Assembly (NCBI RefSeq): GCF_006715145.1
Contig: NZ_VFMR01000001.1
Span: 2,294,001 to 2,358,000, forward strand
Direction of reading: 5' to 3'
DNA length: 64,000 nucleotides
DNA from: Microbacterium sp. SLBN-146
GTDB lineage: Bacteria; Actinomycetota; Actinomycetes; Actinomycetales; Microbacteriaceae
This document shows positions 19,361 to 28,175 of the stretch, piece by piece. Within the stretch, counting starts at the first letter, position 1. Every line of letters begins with the position of its first letter. The notes under the pieces were generated by a model, which did no database searches, had not been told where the DNA came from, and saw only the letters and a program-made list of their open reading frames with translations. A program made the translations under genes and the position numbers.

Positions 19361-20464
19361 TCAGCGCCGCGTCGAGCGCGTCACGGTGAATTTGGCGTTG
19401 CGCGCGACCTGCTGAGTCGGACCGACCACGCGCTCGAGCGCTGATCGGTGCGGCAGGCCCGAGTTCCAGACGGTCCATAGCTCTCCGCCGGGCACGAGAA
19501 CCCGTGCGGCGTCGCGGAAGAACCTCGAACCCACGTCTTCCGTCACCGCCGCGCCGGAGTGGAACGGGGGATTGAGTGCGATGAATCGGGTCGATGCGTC
19601 GGGCTGCATGCCCAGGAGATCGTCTCGCACGACGCGGACCCGATCGCCCACGCCGTTCGCCTCCGCCGTCGCGCGCGCCGACGCGACGGCAGCCGCCGAG
19701 CGGTCGGTCGCGAGGACCTGGATCGTCGGATGCCGGAGCACGAGGCTCGTCGCGATGACACCGGATCCGCACGCATAGTCGATTGCGCCGTCGGGAATGT
19801 CGGCGGGCAGGTGTGCGAGCAGCAGGCGCGTCCCGATGTCGATCGACGTTCCGGCGAACACTCCGCCGTAGGCGAGCACGACGAGGCCGTCGTGCTCGGT
19901 GCGGTCCGCGATCGGTTCGCGTCCGCCGACCGGCCCGCGGGCGATCAGCACGCGAGACTTCTGGCGCGCGTGCGTGACATCGAGCACGCCGAAGAACTCG
20001 CGAAGAACGTCGTTCATCCCGAGCGACATGTGCTTGACGCGTCCACCGGCATAGACGACGACGTCCTCAGAGGCGTACAGCGCGATGAGTCCCGCGACGT
20101 CGCGGAGTTCGGCGAGCGAGCGGGGGAGTCGCAGCAGCACGACGCGCGCGCCCGCGACGACCTCGCGCGTGAGGGGAAGCGACCGGTAGGTGTCGGTGAG
20201 CCCGAACGCCGCCGCGTTGGCGGCGAGAGCGCGCTCGCCCGTCAGGGGATCCTGATGCACCCGGATGCCGCGCGCGCCGGCGTCTGCGGACCCGAGCGTG
20301 AGCGCCCCGAAGTCGTCGCCGATGACGACGAGGTCGCCGTCGTCGATGCCCGCGCGTGCGTCCGCTGATTCGTCGAGCAGCAGGCGGTCCGCGGCATCCG
20401 TCGCCACGAGCTCGGGAGCCTCGTGATCGGGCCAGCGTCGCAGGCCATCGAGCGAGAACGTCAC
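19361..20464 (-). CDS. RsmC/RlmG-like class I methyltransferase
   Basis: 367 residues. A degenerate N-terminal methyltransferase-like domain (to about residue 175) is joined to a C-terminal catalytic domain with the SAM-binding IDYACGSGVIATSL motif, an acidic residue in VLATDRS, and the NPPFHSG motif used for base N2-methylation of guanine. This two-domain layout is that of RsmC (16S G1207) and RlmG (23S G1835). I cannot tell which rRNA position is modified. Convergent with the PLDc_N gene, three bases apart, and divergent from the DUF3817 gene. Confidence 0.88.
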   Translation of the reverse strand: MTFSLDGLRRWPDHEAPELVATDAADRLLLDESADARAGIDDGDLVVIGDDFGALTLGSADAGARGIRVHQDPLTGERALAANAAAFGLTDTYRSLPLTREVVAGARVVLLRLPRSLAELRDVAGLIALYASEDVVVYAGGRVKHMSLGMNDVLREFFGVLDVTHARQKSRVLIARGPVGGREPIADRTEHDGLVVLAYGGVFAGTSIDIGTRLLLAHLPADIPDGAIDYACGSGVIATSLVLRHPTIQVLATDRSAAAVASARATAEANGVGDRVRVVRDDLLGMQPDASTRFIALNPPFHSGAAVTEDVGSRFFRDAARVLVPGGELWTVWNSGLPHRSALERVVGPTQQVARNAKFTVTRSTRR

Positions 20465-20527
20465 CGCTCCACGTTAGCCGCCCGGCGCGACGATCTAGGC
20501 TGGAGGGGCACCGACCCGAGGAGCGAT

Positions 20528-20992
20528 GTGTTCCGCACACCCCTGTCCCTTTTCCGCACGCTCGCGATCGCGGAGGCGATCTCGTGGACGCTGTTGATCA
20601 CCGGTCTCATCCTGCGCGCGACGTCCGACCTGGCGATCGCCGTGACGATCGGCGGAGGCATCCACGGCTTCGTCTTCCTTTCCTACGGCGCGACGGCGAT
20701 CCTCGTCGCGAAGAACCAGCGATGGGGCGCAGGTCCGACGATCGTCGCGATCGGCAGCGCCGTCATCCCCTACGCGACGATCCCCACCGAGATCTGGCTG
20801 CACCGCACGGGCCGCCTGCGGGGTGCCTGGCGTCTCGAGCCGACGGAGGATCGACGGGATGCCGCTTGGCACGACCGCCTCATGCGCTGGTTCCTTCGCC
20901 GCCCGTGGGTGCTCGGGCTCCTCATCGCGCTCGCCGTCGTGCTGCTCTTCGTCGTCCTCCTCGTGATCGGCCCGCCCGGCGGCAAGGACTAG
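20528..20992 (+). CDS. DUF3817 family membrane protein
   Basis: 154 residues from a GTG start with GAGGAG upstream; a TAGGCT -10 is seen at 20496-20501. Three N-terminal spans carry the family pattern (LAIAEAISWTLLITGLIL, GGGIHGFVFLSYGATAIL, VAIGSAVIPYATIPTEIWL), and a fourth span follows (WVLGLLIALAVVLLFVVLLVIG). The family is widespread in actinobacteria, of unknown function. Confidence 0.85.
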   Translation: MFRTPLSLFRTLAIAEAISWTLLITGLILRATSDLAIAVTIGGGIHGFVFLSYGATAILVAKNQRWGAGPTIVAIGSAVIPYATIPTEIWLHRTGRLRGAWRLEPTEDRRDAAWHDRLMRWFLRRPWVLGLLIALAVVLLFVVLLVIGPPGGKD

Positions 20993-21013
20993 CGTTCGCC
21001 CGCGTCGACGCGT

Positions 21014-21033
21014 TCGCCGAGGGCGATCGGCGA
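21014..21033 (+). terminator. Weak hairpin after DUF3817 gene
   Basis: TCGCCGA (21014-21020) pairs with TCGGCGA (21027-21033) around a 6-base loop, 22 bases after the stop. A 12-bp palindrome CGCGTCGACGCG (21001-21012) precedes it. No T-tract, so terminator function is uncertain. Confidence 0.3.
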
Positions 21034-21066
21034 GACGGGGAATAGACGTCATCGCATCCCGTTGAA

Positions 21067-21115
21067 CTTGATACGGTTTCACTCAAGTTTGTGACTTGAT
21101 AGACCTTGACTCAGG
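21067..21115 (+). promoter_or_regulatory. Two HAIR elements (HspR operators)
   Basis: The HspR operator consensus is CTTGAGT-7-ACTCAAG. CTTGATA-7-ACTCAAG is at 21067-21087 and CTTGATA-7-ACTCAGG at 21095-21115, 28 bp apart, just upstream of the Clp ATPase start at 21132. Right arm of the first is perfect. This strongly suggests heat-shock control by HspR. Confidence 0.85.
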
Positions 21116-21131
21116 TTTCAGGAGACACGGA

Positions 21132-23684
21132 ATGCCCGAAGACTTCCCCACCCCCATCGGTGACAACGGCTCGTTCGACGAGTTCCTCGCCCGCTATCTC
21201 GCGGGCGAACGCTCCCGGGCGGAGCGCTCGATCGACCTCAGCCGCTTCCTCGGCGCCCGCACGCAGGAGCTTCTCCAGCAGGCCGGCCGTTTCGCCCTCG
21301 AGCGCGGTCAGCGAGAGCTCGACGCTCTCCACCTGCTGCGCGTCCTCGTCGAGCAGGCGCCCGCGAGCGAGGCCGTGAGCCGGATCGGTGCCGACCCCGC
21401 AGCGATCGTCGCCGCGACCGACGAGCGTCTCCCCGCGGCATCCGCGCCCGCCGACGTCGACGGAGCCGTCATCACGCCCTCTGTGCAGCGCGCGCTCTTC
21501 CACGCTTTCCAGGTCGCACGTTCGTCGGGCTCGACGTACGTCGACCCGGAGCACCTCTTCTTCGCTCTCGTCCTCGCGCAGGACACCCCGGCCGGCCAGA
21601 TCCTCGCCCGCGCCGGTGTGACGGCGGAGGCTCTCACGCAGGGTCTCCGCGAGACGGTGACCTCGTCGGGCGCGGAGACGGACACACGGACGGATGCCGC
21701 GGCATCCGGCACCCCCATGCTCGACACCTACGGCGACGACCTCACGGCGCGCGCGGAGCAGGGGCGCCTCGACCCCGTCATCGGTCGGACCGACGAGATC
21801 GAGCAGACCATCGAGATCCTCAGCCGCCGCACGAAGAACAACCCCGTTCTCGTCGGTGAGGCGGGAGTCGGCAAGACGGCGATCGTCGAGGGCCTCGCGC
21901 AGGCGATCGTCGAGGGCGTCGTCCCCGAGCAGCTCCGCGGCAAGCGCGTCATCGCGCTCGACCTCCCGGCCATGCTGGCGGGAACGCGGTACCGCGGAGA
22001 CTTCGAGGAGCGCCTCACCAAGACGATGGACGAGATCGCGTCTCTCGAGGGCGAGCTCATCGTCTTCATCGACGAGGTGCACACGGTCGTCGGAGCCGGC
22101 GGTGGCGGAGACGGCGCGATGGATGCCGGCAACATCCTCAAGCCCCGTCTGGCGCGCGGAGACCTCCACCTCGTCGGAGCGACGACGCTCAAGGAATACC
22201 GGATCATCGAGAAGGATCCTGCTCTCGAGCGCCGCTTCCAGCCGGTCCGCGTCGGCGAGCCGTCGGTCGAGGACGCCGTCCTCATCCTTCGGGGGCTCAA
22301 GGCCGCTTACGAGCAGCACCACGCGATCGTCTACACCGACGAGGCGCTCCGTGCAGCCGTCGAGCTGAGCGACCGCTACCTGACGGAGCGCGTCCTGCCC
22401 GACAAGGCCATCGACCTCATCGATCAGGCCGGCGCGCGTCTGCGTCTGCGGCTCGGCGCGAAGGTCGACGTGAGCGTGCTCGTCGAGAAGCTCGCGACGC
22501 TCGAGGCCGATAAGAACGCGGCGGTCTCGGCGGAGCACTACGAGGAGGCCTCACGCATCCGCGACGAGATCGCCGATGTCCAGCAGCGCCTCGACGAGGC
22601 GACCGCGTCGGGTGCCGCGACGCGCGGCGAAGCGATCGTCGGCGAGCCCGAGATCGCCGCGGTCATCAGCCGCGCGACCGGCATCCCCGTGAACCGGCTC
22701 ACCGAGACGGAGCGCGAGCGGCTCGCCGACCTCGAGGGCGAACTGCACGCGCGGGTCGTCGGACAGGACGATGCGGTCGCGGCCGTCGCCAAGGCCGTGC
22801 GCCGCAGCCGCACCGGAATGAGCGACGCCCACCGCCCCGTGGGATCGTTCCTCTTCCTCGGCCCGACGGGGGTCGGAAAGACGGAACTCGCGAAGGCGCT
22901 CGCCGCGTCGCTGTTCGACGACGAGACCGCGGTCATCCGGTTCGACATGAGTGAGTTCGGCGAACGCCACACGGTGTCGCGTCTCGTCGGGGCCCCTCCC
23001 GGATACGTCGGGTATGACGAGGCGGGACAGCTGACCGAGCGTGTGCGGCGCAACCCCTACTCGATCGTGCTCTTCGACGAGATCGAGAAGGCCCACCCCG
23101 ACGTCTTCAATCTGCTGCTGCAGGTGCTCGACGACGGACGCCTCACCGATGGACAAGGACGCACGATCGACTTCCGCAACACGGTCATCGTCATGACGTC
23201 GAACCTCGGCTCGGAGTTCCTGGCGTCACGTGGCGGAGCCATCGGCTTCCTCGCCGACGGCGGCGGCGCGACGGGATTCGGTTCGGAGAAGGACTTGCGC
23301 GACCGTGTGTTCGCCAAGCTCCGCGAGGCCATGCGTCCCGAGTTCCTCAACCGCATCGACGAGATCGTCCTGTTCCGCAAGCTCGATAAGGCGCAGCTGA
23401 ACGACATCGTGCGGCTGCTCCTCGGCGCGACCGAGGCGCGACTGTCGAAGCGCGACGTGCGACTCGTCGTGACGGACGCCGCGGTGGCCTGGCTGTCGGA
23501 CGCGGGATACGAGCCCGAGTACGGCGCGCGACCTCTCCGCCGAGTCATCCAGCGTGAGGTCGAGGACCGCGTCGCCGAGCTCTTCGTCAGCGGTGTGCTC
23601 GTCGACGGTGGCGATGTCACGGTGGATGCCGGCGAGGACGGCCTCATCGTCGCATCCGGAGCGCCGCTCGCCGTCGCCGCCTAG
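21132..23684 (+). CDS. Heat-shock Clp/Hsp100 ATPase (ClpC-like)
   Basis: 850 residues. AAA+ unfoldase with two ATPase rings: an N-terminal Clp repeat domain (to about 150), first Walker A GEAGVGKT near 242, a short middle segment with a UVR-like helix ([13 protein letters not shown]) instead of the long ClpB M-domain, and second Walker A GPTGVGKT near 576. After the second ring, the loop [11 protein letters not shown] supplies an IGF tripeptide where ClpP-dependent ATPases carry their ClpP-docking motif, and where ClpB lacks it. So it resembles a ClpP partner (ClpC type) rather than ClpB, yet it sits behind two HspR operators as clpB usually does. It has an extra N-terminal head ([28 protein letters not shown] in two parts) typical of an actinobacterial subgroup. 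AGGAG precedes the ATG. Confidence 0.92.
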   Translation: MPEDFPTPIGDNGSFDEFLARYLAGERSRAERSIDLSRFLGARTQELLQQAGRFALERGQRELDALHLLRVLVEQAPASEAVSRIGADPAAIVAATDERLPAASAPADVDGAVITPSVQRALFHAFQVARSSGSTYVDPEHLFFALVLAQDTPAGQILARAGVTAEALTQGLRETVTSSGAETDTRTDAAASGTPMLDTYGDDLTARAEQGRLDPVIGRTDEIEQTIEILSRRTKNNPVLVGEAGVGKTAIVEGLAQAIVEGVVPEQLRGKRVIALDLPAMLAGTRYRGDFEERLTKTMDEIASLEGELIVFIDEVHTVVGAGGGGDGAMDAGNILKPRLARGDLHLVGATTLKEYRIIEKDPALERRFQPVRVGEPSVEDAVLILRGLKAAYEQHHAIVYTDEALRAAVELSDRYLTERVLPDKAIDLIDQAGARLRLRLGAKVDVSVLVEKLATLEADKNAAVSAEHYEEASRIRDEIADVQQRLDEATASGAATRGEAIVGEPEIAAVISRATGIPVNRLTETERERLADLEGELHARVVGQDDAVAAVAKAVRRSRTGMSDAHRPVGSFLFLGPTGVGKTELAKALAASLFDDETAVIRFDMSEFGERHTVSRLVGAPPGYVGYDEAGQLTERVRRNPYSIVLFDEIEKAHPDVFNLLLQVLDDGRLTDGQGRTIDFRNTVIVMTSNLGSEFLASRGGAIGFLADGGGATGFGSEKDLRDRVFAKLREAMRPEFLNRIDEIVLFRKLDKAQLNDIVRLLLGATEARLSKRDVRLVVTDAAVAWLSDAGYEPEYGARPLRRVIQREVEDRVAELFVSGVLVDGGDVTVDAGEDGLIVASGAPLAVAA

Positions 23685-23696
23685 TCGGTCGTGTCC

Positions 23697-23728
23697 GCGG
23701 GCCATGCCACAGTAGAGGCATGGCCCGC
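23697..23728 (+). promoter_or_regulatory. Perfect hairpin enclosing a start codon
   Basis: GCGGGCCATGCC (23697-23708) and GGCATGGCCCGC (23717-23728) are exact inverted repeats, a 12-bp stem with loop ACAGTAGA. The ATG of the flavin oxidoreductase gene (23720-23722) lies inside the right arm, so in RNA it would be paired. It may act as the terminator of the Clp gene, as a translational lock, or as a DNA operator. Confidence 0.65.
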
Positions 23729-24592
23729 ATCGGCGCGATCTTCAGCCCTTATCCCCACCCTCCCGAGGTCTTCCGCGACGCCGTGACGGCCGCCGAAGAC
23801 GCGGGACTTCCCGAGCTGTGGCTGTGGGAGGACTGCTTCCGGCAGTCGGGCTTCGCCGCGGCATCCATGGCTCTCGCCTGGACCGAGCGCCTCCGGGTCG
23901 GGATCGGGATCTCTCCTATGCCGCTGCGCAACGTCGCCATCTCGGCGATGGAGGTCGCGACGATCGCACGCACCTTCCCCGGACGCTTCCTGCCCGGCTT
24001 CGGCCACGGCGTGCAGTCCTGGATGGCGCAGGCGGGGGAGCGGGTCGCGTCGCCGCTGACACTCATGCGCGAGTACGTGCCCACGCTCCGCGGACTCATG
24101 GCGGGGGAGCGGGTGTCGATCGAGGGGCGATACGTCACGCTGGACGACGTCGCGCTCGACTGGCCGCCGCCCGTGCCACCCCGCGTCTACGCCGCGGCCG
24201 AAGGACCCAAGACGCTGCGGCTGAGCGGAGAGGTCGCCGACGGCACCGTGCTCGACAGCCGCCGCTCGCCGGACGAACTGGCCGCCCAGGTCGCGGCGGT
24301 GCGGGAGGGGCGCGCGGGTCGCGACGGCGAGCACGACGTCGTGGCCTACGTCGTCGCCGCCTTCGGATCAGGCGCCGAAGAACGGGTGCGGGCGGACTTC
24401 GCGGGGCAGGCGTCGCCCCGCGACCACATCGGGCGCGCGCTCTGGGGAGCACCCGACGCCGTCGCGCGCGGCGCGCAGGCGTTCTTCGCCGCCGGCGTCG
24501 ATGCCGTCATCCTCCTCCCCGCCGTCGGGGAGGGCGATCTCGCGAGCTTCTACGCCGACGCGGCCGAGGTCGCACGAGCGGTCGTGTCGTGA
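23720..24592 (+). CDS. LLM class F420/flavin-dependent oxidoreductase
   Basis: 290 residues. Luciferase-like TIM-barrel protein: the N-terminal RIGAIFSPYPHPPEVFRDAVTAAEDAGLPELW strand-helix pattern, VGIGISPMPLRNVAISAMEVATI, PGRFLPGFGHGVQSWM and AAEGPKTLRLSGEVADGTVL are typical. In actinobacteria many such enzymes use coenzyme F420 rather than FMN; the cofactor and substrate are not determinable here. No Shine-Dalgarno sequence is visible and the start codon lies in a perfect hairpin. Its stop overlaps the GTG of the following membrane-protein gene (GTGA), so the two are coupled. Confidence 0.88.
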   Translation: MARIGAIFSPYPHPPEVFRDAVTAAEDAGLPELWLWEDCFRQSGFAAASMALAWTERLRVGIGISPMPLRNVAISAMEVATIARTFPGRFLPGFGHGVQSWMAQAGERVASPLTLMREYVPTLRGLMAGERVSIEGRYVTLDDVALDWPPPVPPRVYAAAEGPKTLRLSGEVADGTVLDSRRSPDELAAQVAAVREGRAGRDGEHDVVAYVVAAFGSGAEERVRADFAGQASPRDHIGRALWGAPDAVARGAQAFFAAGVDAVILLPAVGEGDLASFYADAAEVARAVVS

Positions 24593-24981
24593 CGGTCGCG
24601 CGCACCGTTGCACGGTGGGTGCTCGCCGCCCTCCTCGTGGCGGCGGGTCTCTCACACCTCCTCTGGGGTCGGCGCGGCTACCGCATCGTCGTGCCCGATT
24701 GGGCCACGCGCGTCCTCCGCACCGATAAGGACATGATCGTCGTCGCATCAGGCGCCGCCGAGGTCCTGCTCGGCGGCGCGCTCGTGGCGCTTCCGAAAGA
24801 CCGCGGGCGCGTCGGCGCCCTCGTCGCCGCCTTCTTCGTGGCGGTGTTCCCCGGCAATGTGCACCAGTGGCAGACGGGCCGCGACGCTCCTCTCATGCGT
24901 ACCGACCGCGCTCGGTTCGTGCGTCTCCTCCTCCAACCCGTGCTCGTGGCCTGGGCGCTCTGGTCGACGCGCGGTCGCTGA
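24589..24981 (+). CDS. DoxX-like membrane protein, copy 2
   Basis: 130 residues from a GTG that overlaps the previous stop by four bases. Four hydrophobic segments (VARWVLAALLVAAGLSHLLW, IVVASGAAEVLLGGALVALP, ALVAAFFVAVFPGNV, LLLQPVLVAWALWST). It aligns end to end with the protein at 18566-18943, sharing the SHLxW, VVASG, LVALP, AVFPGN and QPVLVAWAxWSTR blocks. Both copies are translationally coupled to an unrelated upstream gene, here a flavin oxidoreductase, which may point to a membrane redox role. Confidence 0.82.
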   Translation: MTVARTVARWVLAALLVAAGLSHLLWGRRGYRIVVPDWATRVLRTDKDMIVVASGAAEVLLGGALVALPKDRGRVGALVAAFFVAVFPGNVHQWQTGRDAPLMRTDRARFVRLLLQPVLVAWALWSTRGR

Positions 24982-25020
24982 CACCACCTCCGTGTCGGGG
25001 GCGGCTGGCAGGATGGCGTC

Positions 25021-26544
25021 ATGCTCCTCTCGCGACTCGTTCAGGCGACGGATGCCGTGACGGCGACGTCCTCGCGACTCGCCAAGGTCGCGGCTCTCGC
25101 CGACGTCCTCGGTGCCCTCGACGTCGACGAGATCGCCCCCGCGATCGGCATCCTCGTCGCGAAACCCCGGCAGGGGCGGATCGGCGTGGGCTGGCGTTCG
25201 CTCATGACGCTCGACGTCGATCATCCCGAGACGGGGTCGCTCGGGGTGCTCGACATCGATCGCGCGTTCACGGCGCTCGCCGCCGCCGAGGGGCAGGGAT
25301 CGAACACGGTGCGCCGCACGCAGCTGCTTTCGCTCGCCGCCGCGGCGACCGCCGGCGAGTGGGACTTCCTCGCGCGCGTCATCCGCGGCGAGCTGCGCAC
25401 GGGCGCCCTCGAAGGCGTGCTCGTCGACGCGATCGCGCGCGCATCCGATCGCCCGGCGACGTCGGTCAGGCGTGCCGCGATGCTCTCGGGCGATCTCGGA
25501 GAGACAGCACGCATCGCGCTCACGCAGCCCGCGGAGGCGCTCGACGAGGTCGGCCTCGAGGTCGGGCGCGCTGTTCTGCCGATGCTCGCGGCGACGGCCC
25601 CGACGGCGGGCGAGGCGGTGCAGTCGCTGGGGACCGCGGCATCCGTCGAGTACAAGCTCGACGGTGCGCGCATCCAGGTCCATCGTGACGGCGACGCCGT
25701 GCGGGTCTTCACGCGCAGCCTCGCCGACATCACACATCGCGTGCCCGAGATCGTCGAGGTGGTCCGTGCGCTGCCTGTCGAACGCGTCATCCTCGACGGC
25801 GAAACGCTCTCGCTCGACGAAGACGGCGACCCGCGACCCTTTCAGGACACGATGGCCCGATTCGGAGCAGACGGTGCCTCGACCGTCGCTCTGCGCCCGT
25901 GGTTCTTCGACGTCCTCCACCTCGACGGCACCGACCTGCTCGACGAGCCGCTCTCCGAGCGCCTCGCGGCCCTCGAACGCATCGCCGCTCCGTGGCGCAT
26001 CCCCGCGATCGTCACGGACGACCCCGAGGCAGCCGATCTCTTCTCGAAGGACGCCCTCGCGGCATCCCACGAGGGGGTCATGGTCAAGGCGATCGACTCG
26101 ACGTACACGGCAGGACGGCGAGGGAAGTCGTGGCTCAAGGTCAAGCCCGTCCTGACGTATGACCTCGTCGTGCTGGCGGTCGAGTGGGGGTCGGGGCGCC
26201 GCGCGGGGCAATTGTCGAACCTCCACCTCGGCGCCCTCGATCCCGCAGGCGAGTTCGGCGATCGCGGCAGCTACGTCATGGTCGGCAAGACGTTCAAGGG
26301 GCTCACCGACGAGTTGCTCCGATGGCAGACGGCCCACTTCCCGACGATTGAGACGCACCGCACAGGGGGAGCGGTCCACGTTCGACCCGAAACGGTCGTC
26401 GAGATCGCGATCGACGGTGTCCAGCGTTCGACGCGGTACCCCGGCGGTGTCGCCCTGAGGTTCGCACGGGTCAAGGGATACCGCCCCGACAAGTCCCCGG
26501 CCGACGCGGACACGATCCAGGCGCTGCGCACGCTCCTCAAGTGA
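25021..26544 (+). CDS. ATP-dependent DNA ligase (LigB type)
   Basis: 507 residues, matching actinobacterial LigB. Seals nicks by adenylate transfer from ATP. An N-terminal helical DNA-binding domain (about 1-200) is followed by the nucleotidyltransferase core with motif I EYKLDGAR (catalytic lysine near 213), motif III-like RPWFFDVLHLDG, motif IV EGVMVKA and motif V SWLKVKP, then an OB-fold domain. Such ligases are accessory to the essential NAD-dependent LigA. A CAGGAT hexamer ends six bases before the ATG, so the transcript may be leaderless. The sirtuin gene overlaps its stop codon. Confidence 0.93.
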   Translation: MLLSRLVQATDAVTATSSRLAKVAALADVLGALDVDEIAPAIGILVAKPRQGRIGVGWRSLMTLDVDHPETGSLGVLDIDRAFTALAAAEGQGSNTVRRTQLLSLAAAATAGEWDFLARVIRGELRTGALEGVLVDAIARASDRPATSVRRAAMLSGDLGETARIALTQPAEALDEVGLEVGRAVLPMLAATAPTAGEAVQSLGTAASVEYKLDGARIQVHRDGDAVRVFTRSLADITHRVPEIVEVVRALPVERVILDGETLSLDEDGDPRPFQDTMARFGADGASTVALRPWFFDVLHLDGTDLLDEPLSERLAALERIAAPWRIPAIVTDDPEAADLFSKDALAASHEGVMVKAIDSTYTAGRRGKSWLKVKPVLTYDLVVLAVEWGSGRRAGQLSNLHLGALDPAGEFGDRGSYVMVGKTFKGLTDELLRWQTAHFPTIETHRTGGAVHVRPETVVEIAIDGVQRSTRYPGGVALRFARVKGYRPDKSPADADTIQALRTLLK

Positions 26545-27242
26545 TGCGCATCGTCGTCCTGACCGGCGCCGGAATCTCGGCCGAAAGCGGTCTGCGCACC
26601 TTCCGCGACTCCGGAGGCCTATGGGAGGGGCACGATGTCGACGCCGTCGCGACCCCCGAGGGCTTCGAGCGCGACCCCGACCTCGTGCTCCGGTTCTATG
26701 ACGACCGCCGCCGCGCGGCAGCGACGGCGGACCCCAATCCAGCGCATCGCGCCTTGGCTCGCCTCGAGCGCGCGCTCGGCGATGACTTTCTCGTCGTGAC
26801 GCAGAACGTCGATGATCTCCACGAACGCGCGGGCAGTGTCCGCCTCATGCACATGCACGGCGAGCTGAACCGAGCGCTGTGTCGTGCGTGCGCGGCCCGA
26901 CCCGAGTGGCACGCCGACCTGCTCGATCGACCCGCGTGCCCCGCGTGTGGGGAGCGGACGCTGCGCCCCGACGTCGTGTGGTTCGGCGAGATGCCCTACG
27001 GGCTCGACGTCATCGGAGACGCCGTGGTGTCGTGCGACATCTTCGTCTCGATCGGCACCTCCGGGGCGGTGTACCCGGCAGCCGGTTACGTCGCGCTCGC
27101 CGCCGCATATGGCGCGCGAACCGTCGAGCTGAACCTCGAACCGAGCGACGCCGACGTTCCCTTCGACGAGGTCTGGTCGGGCCTCGCCAGCGTCGTCGTG
27201 CCGCGCTGGGTCGACCGATTTATCGTCCGCGACACACGCTGA
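26544..27242 (+). CDS. Sirtuin NAD-dependent protein deacylase (CobB-like, class III)
   Basis: About 232 residues. NAD-binding GAGISAESGLRTFRD, the NVDD segment and the catalytic HGE (MHGELNR) are intact; CRAC and CPAC supply the four zinc cysteines. The FYDDRRR segment carries the Tyr-x-x-Arg pair that in class III sirtuins (SIRT5, CobB) recognises succinyl- and malonyl-lysine, so both deacetylase and desuccinylase activity are plausible. Start is either ATG 26544 or the GTG three bases earlier; both overlap the ligase stop, implying coupling. A 118-base gap with a hairpin separates it from the cohesin gene. Confidence 0.93.
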   Translation: MRIVVLTGAGISAESGLRTFRDSGGLWEGHDVDAVATPEGFERDPDLVLRFYDDRRRAAATADPNPAHRALARLERALGDDFLVVTQNVDDLHERAGSVRLMHMHGELNRALCRACAARPEWHADLLDRPACPACGERTLRPDVVWFGEMPYGLDVIGDAVVSCDIFVSIGTSGAVYPAAGYVALAAAYGARTVELNLEPSDADVPFDEVWSGLASVVVPRWVDRFIVRDTR

Positions 27243-27297
27243 AACGGGCAGGAAATACGGGGCTGGAAGAGTCGCGGCATCCGACCCTCCCGGGCGC

Positions 27298-27317
27298 GCT
27301 GATGCGACGGCATCAGC
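27298..27317 (+). promoter_or_regulatory. Perfect 8-bp inverted repeat upstream of the cohesin gene
   Basis: GCTGATGC (27298-27305) and GCATCAGC (27310-27317) flank GACG, 43 bases before the cohesin ATG. No T-tract follows. It could be an operator of the surface-protein operon or a hairpin ending the ligase-sirtuin transcript. Confidence 0.45.
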
Positions 27318-27360
27318 CCGTCGCGCCAGCAGCCCTCTTTCCCGAAGGACCTGCTTCCGC

Positions 27361-28083
27361 ATGCCTGAAAACTCCTCCCGACGGCGGATGACCCACGCTC
27401 TCGCGCGTGTCACCGCCGCATTCGCCACAGCGTTCGCGCTCGCCGGCGCCTCGATCGCGCTCGCGCCGGCAGCGCTCGCCGCACCGCCCGAGATCGACGA
27501 ACTGTCCGTCTCCGCTCCGGAATCCGTCGACGTGGGCGACGACGTCGAGGTGGCCATCGCGGTGACCGACGCGACGGACCTCTACGCCTACACCGTCACG
27601 GTGGCGATCGACCCCACCCTCTTCGCGTTCAGCGAAGGAAGCGCCGTCTTCCCCGCCGGGGGATTCGACGCCGTCGATGAGGGAGACGGCACGATCACAT
27701 TCACGCACACGCGCCTGGGCACGTCTCCCGGGCTCGAGGGTTCGCAGGAGCTCGTCGTCTTCACGCTGCGTGCGATCGGCGCCGGTGCGACCCCCATCAC
27801 GGTGGGTCCCGCCACGTTCTCCAGTTCGACCAGTGAGACGATCTCGCTCGAGGGCACGATCGATGTCACGACGACTGTCGTCGAGGCACCGAGCCCGACT
27901 CCGACTCCGACGGCATCCGCCACGGCGGCACCCGTCGACGGATCGGCCGCAGGAAGCGGATCCCAGCCCCTCGCCGTGACAGGTCAGGATGCCGGCGTCT
28001 GGACCGTCGTCGGTGTGTTCGCGGCCGCGCTCATCGCTGCCGGTGCCGTGCTCGTCCTTCGCCGACGGGCGGTCAACCGATGA
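27361..28083 (+). CDS. Cell-wall-anchored cohesin-domain protein
   Basis: 240 residues. A signal peptide (to about Ala41) is followed by one cohesin-like beta-sandwich (about 46-176): the SVDVGDDVEVAIAV start, LYAYTVTVAIDPTLFAF (cohesin edge strand pattern), ELVVFTLRAIGAG and ATPITVGPATF all align with cohesin consensus blocks. Then come a Pro/Thr/Ser linker (177-203), a sorting-like motif LAVTG (204-208), a hydrophobic span and a basic tail RRRAVNR. LAxTG is the motif used by class E sortases of high-GC actinobacteria. The next gene, overlapping by ATGA if its first ATG is used, encodes an amidase with a dockerin, the natural partner of a cohesin. A GAAGGA ribosome site lies 11 bases upstream. 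Confidence 0.85.
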   Translation: MPENSSRRRMTHALARVTAAFATAFALAGASIALAPAALAAPPEIDELSVSAPESVDVGDDVEVAIAVTDATDLYAYTVTVAIDPTLFAFSEGSAVFPAGGFDAVDEGDGTITFTHTRLGTSPGLEGSQELVVFTLRAIGAGATPITVGPATFSSSTSETISLEGTIDVTTTVVEAPSPTPTPTASATAAPVDGSAAGSGSQPLAVTGQDAGVWTVVGVFAAALIAAGAVLVLRRRAVNR

Positions 28084-28121
28084 CTCTGCAGCGCTCCGCC
28101 CCGTCGTCCCTTTCCTCTACC

Positions 28122-28157
28122 AACCGCCTCCCCTCCACAAACCGCCTCCCCTCCACA
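28122..28157 (+). repeat. Two 18-bp tandem repeats before the amidase gene
   Basis: The 18-base unit AACCGCCTCCCCTCCACA occurs at 28122-28139 and 28140-28157, then a 5-base start of a third copy. If the upstream ATG (28080) were used it would encode a repeated NRLPST hexapeptide; I think it is untranslated. Confidence 0.75.
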
Positions 28158-28175
28158 AACCAAAGGATTTCTGCG

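Noticed and set aside
24748..26379. Large minus-strand open frame opposite the DNA ligase
   Set aside because: Long antisense frames are expected at this GC content; its translation shows no domain and the plus strand is clearly coding.
27361..28083. Calling the cohesin protein a classical LPXTG protein
   Set aside because: The motif is LAVTG, not LPxTG; this points to class E rather than class A sortase.
28080..28175. N-terminal extension of the amidase with repeated NRLPST
   Set aside because: The GTG at 28176 has a good ribosome site and starts a normal signal peptide; the repeat is more likely untranslated, although the 18-bp unit would keep frame.
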